Source: an uncultured Parabacteroides sp.
Lineage (GTDB): Bacteria > Bacteroidota > Bacteroidia > Bacteroidales > Tannerellaceae
Direction of reading: 5' to 3'
Assembly (NCBI RefSeq): GCF_902493135.1
Contig: NZ_CABUOD010000060.1
Coordinates: 1-17,623 of the forward strand
DNA: 17,623 nucleotides
Shown here piece after piece: positions 1 to 6,648 of this stretch (the stretch's first letter is position 1; each line of letters opens with the position of its first letter). The notes beneath the pieces are model-generated. The model ran no database searches. It was given only the letters and a program-made list of their open reading frames with translations, and was not told where the DNA came from. Position numbers and translations under genes: made by a program.

Positions 1-97
1 TAATCCGCGTAATCCGTGCCTAAATTGTGTCTATTGTAAGCAGGATTTTCTTTTTCACACACCTTCTCGTTTGAAATATGGATTCTGGCAAGGCGGA
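1..97. other. Non-coding window edge with short tandem repeat
   Basis: This is the stretch downstream of the DUF4374 lipoprotein gene. It opens with two near-identical 9-base units (TAATCCGCG, TAATCCGTG), a kind of repeat I associate with Bacteroidetes intergenic DNA. A frame starting with GTG on the minus strand stays open to the window edge, but it is only about 20 codons long and runs through the repeat, so I do not call it a gene. No clear terminator hairpin is visible. Whether a third operon gene follows cannot be seen. Confidence 0.3.
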
Positions 98-1636
98 TCA
101 ATCGTTTTCCACCACGCGGATCATGTCGAAGTAGAATTGGCCGGCCACTTCCGCTCCTTTTTCTACAGTTCCGTTCTTTGTGTCGTAGATGTAGATGACG
201 GCATTGGCATCCGTTTCGGTGTTCACACCGAAATAGGCTTTCTCGTTGAAGACGACAGAACGCTGTGAGAAACGGCCGCCGCTGTAAGCAAGTTCTTTGC
301 CGCCATAGCTCAAGCGTGTCCTGTCACCTGTGGCAAGGTCTATGATGGAATAATAATGGCTGTAACTGTCGATCGCCGTGCCTGCCGCATCATTGCGGGC
401 ATAGGCAAGCGCCTTGCCGTTCCCCAAATACTGGATGGTAAGCAATTTGCCGTCTGCATCCGGATAACCTTCGTAGTCGGGGTCGAAATCGGTTTCCCCG
501 TTTTTGATGCGCAACAGGTGTCCTTCTTCTATGCCATTGGCATCGGTAAATGCGGCTAAATAGAGGTCCCCGTTTTCGTCATACATCACGCAATCTTGCA
601 TCAATTGACCGTATGCGCTTCCTGCCATTTCAGCCGCAAGCGAGTTTCGATTGGTGATTTCTACTGCCATATCGGAAGGATTGATGACTGCCGTGTGAAA
701 CGCAGTAGTGGTTTTGCCTCCTCTTCCGGATACGCCGTTTTTCCCGAAATAGAAATAATAGAGCTTTCCTGCTTTTTCGTTATAGGTGAGGATACCTGAC
801 GAGGAGAATTTTTCTGTCGTTTCGCCTTCAACTTCAGATTTTGGTAACGCAATATCCAATACTCCTTCTTTCAAAATCGACATATCGCTGACATTCAACT
901 TGGTCCAAAGAATTTGGTCCGCTTTGCCACTTGCCGCCATGATGACGAGTGTGTTGTCGTCGATCCAGGCGTGAGAATAAGCGCGTACTTTATATGTGTT
1001 GTCTTTGAACGGCCGTGATGTAATTTCTACTATTTTATTGTCTTTGATCTGATACTTCACGAAACGGTCGTTGCTTGAAGGGATCTGGTAGTAATATTTT
1101 CCCTTCGAGATACTCTCCATCGAGTAGTCTCCCAATTCGGTCCCTTCACCTTTTACAGTAATGGTCCCTATATCGGCTGTCAGTTTATCGATACTGTTGA
1201 CAACCGTCGTGTTCTTGCTGTTCATGCCGCCATGTTTTCCTACGGTCAGGAACAGGTCGAAGTGGTATTTGCTTTCGTCGAAAGCCGGTGCGTCACTTGC
1301 TACGGTTACTTCACAAGTGGCAGTGAACCCACCGTCATCCGTCTTTACCGTGATCGTGGTCGAACCTTCGGAAATAGCCGTTACTACCCCTTTGTCCACT
1401 GTAGCTACATTCGTGTCCGAACTGTTCCAGGTAACAGCCGTTACGGTTGCATTTTCAGGAACTACGGTCGCTGTCAGTGTTCCTGTAGTGCCCGTTTTCA
1501 GTGTTAATGCGGTCGGGGTGATCGTGACACCGGTCACAGATACGTCTTTCAAATCATCGTCATCAGAACAAGCCGTGAAACCAAGTGAGATCAGGGCGGT
1601 CATGAAGGCAAGCAATGTGAATTTGAACTTCTTCAT
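98..1636 (-). CDS. Surface lipoprotein, BIG2 Ig-like domain plus DUF4374 (predicted beta-propeller)
   Basis: A 512-residue lipoprotein probably displayed on the cell surface. Residues 1-22 form a signal peptide ending in a lipobox with Cys23 as the lipidated residue. SDDDD follows at once, which fits the acidic lipoprotein export signal of Bacteroidetes. Residues about 32-113 look like a bacterial Ig-like group 2 domain (alternating VTI/LTL strands, a TWNSSD core and a GVVTAISEGSTTITV ending). The rest, from about 118, resembles the DUF4374 family, thought to fold as a beta-propeller. The gene lies 26 bases after the TonB receptor stop, so both should share the riboswitch-controlled transcript. 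From memory, DUF4374 proteins partner with TonB receptors in xenosiderophore uptake (XusB). BtuG, the surface corrinoid-capture lipoprotein, is also a beta-propeller. I infer a ligand-capturing partner of the receptor; the ligand is open. Confidence 0.85.
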   Translation of the reverse strand: MKKFKFTLLAFMTALISLGFTACSDDDDLKDVSVTGVTITPTALTLKTGTTGTLTATVVPENATVTAVTWNSSDTNVATVDKGVVTAISEGSTTITVKTDDGGFTATCEVTVASDAPAFDESKYHFDLFLTVGKHGGMNSKNTTVVNSIDKLTADIGTITVKGEGTELGDYSMESISKGKYYYQIPSSNDRFVKYQIKDNKIVEITSRPFKDNTYKVRAYSHAWIDDNTLVIMAASGKADQILWTKLNVSDMSILKEGVLDIALPKSEVEGETTEKFSSSGILTYNEKAGKLYYFYFGKNGVSGRGGKTTTAFHTAVINPSDMAVEITNRNSLAAEMAGSAYGQLMQDCVMYDENGDLYLAAFTDANGIEEGHLLRIKNGETDFDPDYEGYPDADGKLLTIQYLGNGKALAYARNDAAGTAIDSYSHYYSIIDLATGDRTRLSYGGKELAYSGGRFSQRSVVFNEKAYFGVNTETDANAVIYIYDTKNGTVEKGAEVAGQFYFDMIRVVEND

Positions 1637-1662
1637 TTTTCTCTTGTTTTTAAATATGAATG

Positions 1663-4023
1663 TTAATTGATAAATACTCTGAACTTTGCAAAGAAAGCGC
1701 GTCCGGGCTTTTGCAGCTTATAGTTGTCATAAGCCGTTTCATCAAGGAAATTCGAACATTCCAATGCGATGTTATAACGATCCTGCTTCCATGAATAGGT
1801 GACGTTGGCATTGCAGATATGTTGCGAAGGGATACGGGCTTTGGTATCGCGGTTGCCATAGGCTTCCCAGGTAAGGAAATACCAATGTACCCATTGGAAC
1901 GTACAGCCTAAACGTAGCTTGTTGTCTTGTTGCAGGAGGTTGCGGAACGTATAGCTCGCCTCCGCACTGCCGAACAGCCAGGGACGGTTGGGCACGTGGT
2001 TGTCATATGTGGCGGACGGTTTGCCGTCTTCTTTGTATTTTTGCTGGTCACGGGCATCCTGGTAGCTGACGTTGGCCATGAGTTGCAAGCGGCCGTCCCA
2101 ATCATAACGAACTTCCCCTTCCATTCCTTTGATGTGGACGGCGGGATCGTTGACAAACTGCATCATACCCTCTTTTTCAATGACGGAGGTCTGTATATAA
2201 TTGTCCACATAACGCAAGAATCCGTTTACCTCGTAATAGATCGTATGTCTGCCGGCAGGATGCCATGTGCCGAACAAGGCAAGATTGACGTTGTTGCTCT
2301 TTTCCGGTTCCAGCGCTACATTCGCATAGATGGTGGTCCCGTTGCCTAACAGTTCGCGGGCGATGGGCAGGCGTACGCTGTGTTCATAAGAAACCTTTAC
2401 CGCCAACGGGTCGAAGAACTTGTAGCGCAGTCCGGTACCATATCCGAAATAATTTTTGGTGGCGGAACCCAACACTTTGTCCGATCCCGTCACGGTGGAC
2501 TGGTCGGTTTGCCGGATATTCGGACGGTTCACATAATCTTTAGCAAAGAATACATTCTGCATCTTCCCGTCAAAAAACGACTGGCTGTAGGTCAGTCCGA
2601 TAATATGTTTGGTAACGGCATCGTTTGATGGTTCGAAACTCTGGTCCAGGTCATCGTAGCGATCATTTCCGGTGCGGCTCAAATGATAGTTCAGGTTGAG
2701 GCCGTGATGCCCGTCCAACCGGTAATCCAAATTGACACGCGCGATAGTCAGAGGGCGTTTATAATGGCGTATGGAGGGTTCATTGCCTCTGATTTCGTTG
2801 CGCTGGCTCACGATATAGCCTCCATCCCAATAATATTTTCGATAGGCCGTATCGATCGTAATGGAATGGTCCCATGTGTGCGACAAAGTCGCTTTCAATG
2901 TCATGCCTTCGGTAATGAAATTATATTTGCTGTAACGCGCCGATATGTTCCAGGCATCCGAATTACGTTCGGCCATACCATATACTTTGGTCTGCACGGA
3001 GCCGGTCTGCAACTCCTTGTCCGTTTTAGAGTAGGAAGCGGAAACAAAGAATTCGTCAGCCCAGAATTTACCTGTGATTCCGGCTTCTATCTGTGCCAAT
3101 AGTGAAAAATAACCGTCATGGAACCGTTTGGGGTTGGCGTAGATAAATTGGTCGCCTGTCTCATTGCGCATCTGCACGTCTTTCATCCGGTAGTCGTTTT
3201 TCGAATAGTTGACGCCGATGGCAGGACGCACGATCAATCCGGTGCGCCGCTCCACAAACTGTGCGTTCAGGTCGGCACGATGTGTGTGGAAGGAACCGAC
3301 GCTGTAAGAAGCGTCCATAAAGTTTTTCTTTTCCGTCTGGGTGATGATATTGACGGCGCCGCCTAATGCATCCGTACCCAATGAGGCCGGTACTACGCCT
3401 TTATAGATCTCTACCCGGTCGATCAGGTTGACGGGCAGATTGGCGAGCGTCACATTGCTCCCTTTGCTATCTAAGGGGACACCGTCAATGAAATAACGGA
3501 CGGAATTGCCTGACAGCCCGTTGATCGAGAGGTCGAAGTCGGAACCTACGCCTCCCTCTTCGCGCACTTTGACACCGCTTGTGCGATTCACTAATTCATT
3601 CAGGTTGTTAAGCGAATTAATGATAGGCTTGACATCAAGTGCATTGACTGAAAGTGCACTTTCTCTTGCCTGTTGAGATTGCGTTTTTCCGTACACTTCC
3701 ACTGAGTTCAGGTTTACGGATCTTTCTTCCAGTTTGAAATCGAGGGTTTTGCTGTGGGAGAGATCGAGTGGGATTTTGATTGTTTGATATCCTAAGGAGG
3801 AGACGACGAACGTGTGTTTGCCGGGGGATACTTCCAGGGAATAATGCCCCTTGTCATCCGTATAAGTGCCGGAAGCCGTATTTTCGATGGCGATCGTTAC
3901 CAGCGGCAGGGGTGTGCCTTGCCGGTCGGTGACTTTCCCGGAGAGCATGACCTTGTTTTGTGCCGTCAGGTTCGATTGCGACAGGCAGACAAGCAAAAGA
4001 AATACATGTACAAAGACTTTCAT
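1663..4023 (-). CDS. TonB-dependent outer-membrane receptor, cobalamin-riboswitch controlled
   Basis: A 786-residue outer-membrane active transporter powered by TonB. A signal peptide covers residues 1-21 (cut after LTA). Residues about 24-105 are a carboxypeptidase-regulatory-like domain (SGKVTDRQGTPLPLVTIAIE through SSLGYQTIKI), common in Bacteroidetes receptors. The plug follows at about 118-235, with the conserved run IDGVPL, IDRVEIYKGVVPASLG and GGAVNIIT. The remainder is a beta-barrel rich in alternating aromatic strands and ends close to an aromatic-rich final strand. At under 800 residues it is closer to BtuB- and siderophore-type receptors than to SusC proteins of about 1000. The cobalamin riboswitch upstream argues for corrinoid uptake. 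The downstream DUF4374 lipoprotein argues for a Xus-like siderophore system. The start ATG follows AAGGATTAAA and lies one base after the stop of a possible upstream ORF. Confidence 0.93.
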   Translation of the reverse strand: MKVFVHVFLLLVCLSQSNLTAQNKVMLSGKVTDRQGTPLPLVTIAIENTASGTYTDDKGHYSLEVSPGKHTFVVSSLGYQTIKIPLDLSHSKTLDFKLEERSVNLNSVEVYGKTQSQQARESALSVNALDVKPIINSLNNLNELVNRTSGVKVREEGGVGSDFDLSINGLSGNSVRYFIDGVPLDSKGSNVTLANLPVNLIDRVEIYKGVVPASLGTDALGGAVNIITQTEKKNFMDASYSVGSFHTHRADLNAQFVERRTGLIVRPAIGVNYSKNDYRMKDVQMRNETGDQFIYANPKRFHDGYFSLLAQIEAGITGKFWADEFFVSASYSKTDKELQTGSVQTKVYGMAERNSDAWNISARYSKYNFITEGMTLKATLSHTWDHSITIDTAYRKYYWDGGYIVSQRNEIRGNEPSIRHYKRPLTIARVNLDYRLDGHHGLNLNYHLSRTGNDRYDDLDQSFEPSNDAVTKHIIGLTYSQSFFDGKMQNVFFAKDYVNRPNIRQTDQSTVTGSDKVLGSATKNYFGYGTGLRYKFFDPLAVKVSYEHSVRLPIARELLGNGTTIYANVALEPEKSNNVNLALFGTWHPAGRHTIYYEVNGFLRYVDNYIQTSVIEKEGMMQFVNDPAVHIKGMEGEVRYDWDGRLQLMANVSYQDARDQQKYKEDGKPSATYDNHVPNRPWLFGSAEASYTFRNLLQQDNKLRLGCTFQWVHWYFLTWEAYGNRDTKARIPSQHICNANVTYSWKQDRYNIALECSNFLDETAYDNYKLQKPGRAFFAKFRVFIN

Positions 4024-4024
4024 T

Positions 4025-4150
4025 TTAATCCTTGATATAGCGATTCATGACTTGCTTAAGGGAATGCACACAAGGAGAAATGATTTCTTTATGTAAAGGG
4101 ATAAAGAATGACCTGACTCGATGTTTTGCTGCTTTATTTCCCGAAAGCAT
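4025..4150 (-). CDS. Possible 41-codon upstream ORF after the riboswitch
   Basis: An ATG-initiated frame of 41 codons begins just past the riboswitch aptamer. It ends with TAA one base before the receptor ATG (TAAaATG), an arrangement that allows translational coupling. The predicted peptide starts MLSGNKAAKHRVRSFFIPLH, is basic and has no recognised domain. No Shine-Dalgarno site is visible, which is common in Bacteroidetes. The same frame stays open back through the B12 box, so it may simply reflect constrained RNA sequence and not be a gene. No other support. Confidence 0.3.
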   Translation of the reverse strand: MLSGNKAAKHRVRSFFIPLHKEIISPCVHSLKQVMNRYIKD

Positions 4151-4156
4151 TAAAAC
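4085..4156 (-). promoter_or_regulatory. Candidate riboswitch expression-platform hairpins
   Basis: Two hairpins lie between the aptamer and the receptor start. The first (4123-4156) pairs GTTTT with AAAAC and, inside it, TGCTTT with AAAGCA, separated by a 2x2 internal loop, with an 8-base loop. The second (4085-4108) pairs TTCTTTAT with ATAAAGAA around an 8-base loop. Neither has a U-run typical of an intrinsic terminator, so control is more likely translational or by another mechanism. Which hairpin responds to ligand cannot be told from sequence alone. Confidence 0.35.
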
Positions 4157-4163
4157 TATGTTC

Positions 4164-4345
4164 GTTCTTGGCAGGTCTTCTGACTTGTTCCGTCTTTGAA
4201 TGCCTTCCCATCCGGTGACGGACAGTGGCTTGCAGCGTATTCAAAGATTTGGAGAGGAACTTACAGCAGCGGGTCTGTTCAGGATTCGCACCTGATTCCC
4301 TTTTCATCGCGCTCCCGTAGCGATTGGGAGTCGCAAAACCAAAAC
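4164..4345 (-). ncRNA. Cobalamin (B12) riboswitch aptamer
   Basis: Read on the minus strand, the conserved cobalamin riboswitch blocks appear in order. They are GGGAATCAGGTGCGAATCC, then CAGACCCGCTGCTGTAA, then GCCACTG, then GGATGGGAAGGC, and finally the B12 box AAGTCAGAAGACCTGCC at 4170-4186. The ends can form P1: GTTTTGG (4339-4345) pairs with CCAAGAAC (4164-4171) with one bulge. The predicted transcription start, about 6 bases past the -7 element, falls at the first base of P1. It points toward the TonB receptor gene, with about 140 bases between aptamer and start codon. In this family bound adenosyl- or other cobalamin normally lowers expression, so the operon should be induced when corrinoid is scarce. 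Confidence 0.96.
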
Positions 4346-4350
4346 TGCGG

Positions 4351-4381
4351 CAAAGATAAGAAAAATCTCTGTCCGTACAAA
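4351..4381 (-). promoter_or_regulatory. Bacteroidetes promoter of the riboswitch-receptor operon
   Basis: TTTG at 4378-4381, a 19-base spacer, then TATCTTTG at 4351-4358. This is an exact match to the Bacteroidetes primary-sigma pattern (TTTG, 19-21 bases, TAnnTTTG). The expected start, about 4344-4346, coincides with the 5' end of the riboswitch. Confidence 0.85.
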
Positions 4382-4402
4382 AAGCGGATAAAAAAACAAA
4401 TT

Positions 4403-4543
4403 CATGATCGAATTGCTCTTGATTGGCGGGCGTGCTTCCGAATCGTTTATCTCCACGGAACTGCGCGGCTGCTTGTCGTGCCAGTCGAGGTCGCCATACC
4501 GACGGCCGGCAACGATCCCATTTGGCGAGACGGAATGCTGTTC
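4403..4543 (-). pseudogene. Coding-like remnant without a start codon
   Basis: Between the ABM gene stop and the riboswitch promoter lies about 140 bases that look like coding sequence. In one minus-strand frame the codons are rich in third-position G or C (about 30 of 43), as in real genes here. They give a protein-like stretch containing GIVAGRRYGDLDWHDKQPRS. The frame has no start codon before it and runs on into the promoter and aptamer. I do not recognise the family. It may be the decayed end of a gene lost by deletion. An overlapping alternative frame starts at ATG 4545 but is only 32 codons long and less protein-like. It could also be chance. Confidence 0.25.
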
Positions 4544-4551
4544 ATGATTTT

Positions 4552-4980
4552 TTATTCAATGAAGTTGTTGATTCTGTTTGCCGGATTGAGTGGGGTTTGG
4601 TCGGACAACACCAGCGATTTGACCATGTGCAGCGTCCCCTGCTTGTACTTTTGGAAATGCTCCGAAGCGATGTGCGACTTGTATGCCTCTTGGCTGGCAT
4701 AAGTTTCAAGAATCGTAATCTTGCAAGGATCGTCTTTTTCCGCAATAGCGTACATCGTCAGCACGCCCGGCTCGGTACGCAGGGAAATTTCTCCCACTTC
4801 GGTGGCATATTTCACGTATTCCTCCAGATATGCCGGATAGACTTCTATTTTTGACAGTCGCACTATGCCATCAGGCTGCATTGGCAGCTTGGTGCATATT
4901 TTCGGTGTTTTGTCATTGTTCATCCCCGTTTCCGTATAGAGAGTGAGCATAAACGATAGTATAAAAATGAGTAGTTTCAT
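4552..4980 (-). CDS. Exported antibiotic biosynthesis monooxygenase (ABM) fold protein
   Basis: A 142-residue protein. Residues about 40-130 match the ABM fold (PF03992; quinol monooxygenase YgiN and IsdG-like enzymes): VRLSKIEVYP opens the first strand, EPGVLTMYAIAEKDDPCKIT carries the middle strands, and SHIASEHFQKYKQG has the conserved His-x-x-SEHF-like helix. Residues 1-18 are a hydrophobic N-terminus that looks like a signal sequence or anchor, though no clear cleavage site is seen. The start is well fixed: AGGAGG at 4987-4992, a perfect Shine-Dalgarno site unusual for Bacteroidetes, stands 6 bases before the ATG. A later Met at residue 20 would give a cytosolic form but has no such site. 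The substrate is unknown. Family members act as cofactor-free oxygenases on quinols or degrade heme, and many remain uncharacterised. Confidence 0.85.
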   Translation of the reverse strand: MKLLIFILSFMLTLYTETGMNNDKTPKICTKLPMQPDGIVRLSKIEVYPAYLEEYVKYATEVGEISLRTEPGVLTMYAIAEKDDPCKITILETYASQEAYKSHIASEHFQKYKQGTLHMVKSLVLSDQTPLNPANRINNFIE

Positions 4981-4986
4981 CCGTTA

Positions 4987-4992
4987 CCTCCT
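4987..4992 (-). promoter_or_regulatory. Strong Shine-Dalgarno site of the ABM gene
   Basis: AGGAGG within GGAAAGGAGGTAACGG, ending 6 bases before ATG 4980. Most genes in this window have no such site, so this one is unusual and decides the ABM start codon in favour of the form with the hydrophobic N-terminus. Confidence 0.8.
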
Positions 4993-4995
4993 TTC

Positions 4996-5106
4996 CTAAA
5001 TCATCGGTATTTCCCATGAACTGCGCGTATTTTCCTCACCGCGGCGGCATGCTTTGGTGAATGCCGCAAGTACGGTTTCCGATGCAACCATGTGCCCGTT
5101 CTTCAT
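4996..5106 (-). CDS. Possible 36-residue small ORF before the ABM gene
   Basis: ATG to TAG frame of 36 codons beginning MKNGHMVASETVLAAFTKAC and ending SSWEIPMI. It lies about 20 bases after a TAACTTTG element and ends 15 bases before the ABM start, with the ABM Shine-Dalgarno site between. The layout suggests a two-gene transcript or a translated leader. There is no signal peptide or membrane helix, and I recognise no family. It could be the remnant of a longer gene. Confidence 0.35.
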   Translation of the reverse strand: MKNGHMVASETVLAAFTKACRRGEENTRSSWEIPMI

Positions 5107-5125
5107 TCCTGTTTATTTGATAATG

Positions 5126-5133
5126 CAAAGTTA
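5126..5133 (-). promoter_or_regulatory. Candidate -7 element for the small ORF and ABM gene
   Basis: TAACTTTG on the minus strand matches TAnnTTTG. No TTTG is present at the 19-21 base spacing upstream, so the -33 element is weak or absent. The predicted start would leave a leader of about 15 bases before the small ORF. Confidence 0.4.
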
Positions 5134-5443
5134 TCTGATTCCGCAATAGCCGACGTAACCATAAGTGGGCAGTTCGTACCATTTTTACTGATTTTCATAT
5201 GTCGGATTCGGCTATTCGATTGAAATAATGTATCAATGGCTTCACTTGGCTTTGCCTTCGCAGTTCGTTATCCTCTAAACTTCCTATTTACAACCTTCCT
5301 GTACACATCTGCTCAATCTCTCGTTTTTTGTTCTTATCTTTGCGCCCAATTAAGCAGTGTCCGGGAAACCACGAAGTTTTCCGCCATGAATGCATCTTCG
5401 CCTAAAGAATTAAATCTCTTATTAATATAATTAAGCAAAAAAA
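5134..5443. other. Divergent intergenic region, ABM gene / acyltransferase
   Basis: About 310 bases between the divergent transcripts. It holds the plus-strand -7 element described separately and a leader of roughly 95 bases before the acyltransferase start. The start region is purine-rich and has no Shine-Dalgarno site. A frame at 5236-5430 is open but shows no protein-like content. I see no riboswitch or repeat. Confidence 0.4.
5335..5342 (+). promoter_or_regulatory. Candidate -7 element of the acyltransferase gene
   Basis: TATCTTTG on the plus strand is an exact match to TAnnTTTG. The -33 element is poor: no TTG stands at 19-21 bases, though a pyrimidine-rich run does. It would give a leader of about 95 bases. 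Confidence 0.45.
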
Positions 5444-6532
5444 ATGAAACGTATAGTTTTCTTGGATTATGTACGCGTGTTCGCATGCTTCCTTGTCATG
5501 GTCGTCCACGCCAGTGAAAATTTTTACGGCGCGCCCGGTTCGACAGACATGGTAGGGCCGCAAGCCTTTCTGGCAAATGAAGCAGACCGGCTATGGGTGT
5601 CTATGTACGACGGTTTCTCGCGTATGGCCGTGCCGTTGTTTATAATAGTTTCCGCTTTTCTTCTTGCGCCGATGAAGGAAGGGCAGACCATGTGGCAGTT
5701 TTACCGCCGGCGTTGCATCCGCATCCTGCCGCCGTTTTTCATATTCATGATACTCTACAGTACCCTCCCGATGTTGTGGGGACAGATCGATGGAACGACC
5801 TCGATCAAAGACCTGTCGCGGATACTTCTGAACTTCCCGACACTGGCCGGACACCTGTGGTTCATGTACCCTTTGATCAGCATTTACCTGTTCATCCCTA
5901 TCGTATCACCCTGGTTGAGCAAGGCGACGGCCAAAGAAGAACGTTTCTTTATCGGGCTGTTCCTCCTGTCGACCTGTATGCCATACCTGAACCGTTGGTT
6001 CGGGGAGGTGTGGGGACAGTGCTTCTGGAACGAATATCACATGCTGTGGTATTTCTCCGGTTACTTAGGCTATCTCGTGCTCGCACATTACATACATGTC
6101 CATCTGACCTGGAACCGCTCCAAACGTTTCATTGCCGGAACCGCTTCGATGCTCGTCGGGGCGGCTTTGACCATCTATTCGTTCTATGTTCAGGCCATAC
6201 CCGGGGAAATCCTTCCCACGCCCGTACTCGAAATAGGGTGGGCTTTCTGCACGATCAACTGTGTGCTTCTCACGGCAGGCACGTTCCTGATGTTCAGTTG
6301 CATTGAACTTCCGGAAACTCCGCGCTTCGTGCTGGAACTCTCGAAACTCAGCTACGGTATGTATCTGATGCATATCTTCTGGCTCGGTTTGTGGGTTACG
6401 GTGTTCAAGTCCGTCCTGCCGTTGCCTACCGTTGCCGCCATACCCGCCATTGCAGTATGCACGTTCGTTTGCTGCTTTGTGGCAACCAAGATTATTTCGC
6501 TCATACCGGGCGGAAAATGGATCGTCGGATAA
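5444..6532 (+). CDS. Acyltransferase family 3 membrane protein
   Basis: A 362-residue integral inner-membrane acyltransferase (PF01757, OafA/YrhL/NolX-like), with about ten hydrophobic helices. The N-terminus LDYVRVFACFLVMVVHASEN carries the family's Arg (residue 11) and His (residue 22) on the first helix, the conserved pair linked to acyl transfer. FYRRRCIRILPPFF follows, the usual basic loop and second helix. Such enzymes move acetyl or succinyl groups onto sugars of surface polysaccharides, lipids or peptidoglycan. No glycan gene cluster surrounds it, so the acceptor is unknown. It stands alone on the plus strand, with a hairpin terminator candidate 50 bases after its stop. Confidence 0.9.
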   Translation: MKRIVFLDYVRVFACFLVMVVHASENFYGAPGSTDMVGPQAFLANEADRLWVSMYDGFSRMAVPLFIIVSAFLLAPMKEGQTMWQFYRRRCIRILPPFFIFMILYSTLPMLWGQIDGTTSIKDLSRILLNFPTLAGHLWFMYPLISIYLFIPIVSPWLSKATAKEERFFIGLFLLSTCMPYLNRWFGEVWGQCFWNEYHMLWYFSGYLGYLVLAHYIHVHLTWNRSKRFIAGTASMLVGAALTIYSFYVQAIPGEILPTPVLEIGWAFCTINCVLLTAGTFLMFSCIELPETPRFVLELSKLSYGMYLMHIFWLGLWVTVFKSVLPLPTVAAIPAIAVCTFVCCFVATKIISLIPGGKWIVG

Positions 6533-6582
6533 TTTGCGGCGGTTTTGCAATAAGATAAGTTATTCTAAAATAACTACCATGT

Positions 6583-6616
6583 GGGCTTGCTTGAGAAAGC
6601 AGGCCTTCTTACTTTT
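6583..6616 (+). terminator. Hairpin terminator candidate after the acyltransferase gene
   Basis: GGCTTGCTT (6584-6592), a GAGA tetraloop, then AAGCAGGCC (6597-6605) form a 9-pair stem with one G-U pair. A T-rich run, TTCTTACTTTT, follows. The tail is broken by AC, so termination may be partial. Confidence 0.5.
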
Positions 6617-6617
6617 G
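6587..6617 (+). promoter_or_regulatory. Promoter of the threonine/serine exporter gene
   Basis: TTG at 6587-6589, a 20-base spacer, then TACTTTTG at 6610-6617 fits the Bacteroidetes pattern. The -33 element lies in the left arm of the terminator hairpin and the -7 element in its T-rich tail. The leader would be about 25 bases. Confidence 0.55.
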
Positions 6618-6648
6618 TACCGCATTTAATCGAGAAAAGACAAAAAGA

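Noticed and set aside
4196..4854. Two plus-strand frames of 143 and 168 codons across the riboswitch and ABM gene
   Set aside because: They run antisense through the aptamer and the ABM gene and show no domain; the minus-strand features explain this sequence.
5236..5430. 64-codon plus-strand frame before the acyltransferase gene
   Set aside because: The candidate -7 element lies inside it, codon use is not gene-like, and the protein has no recognisable features.
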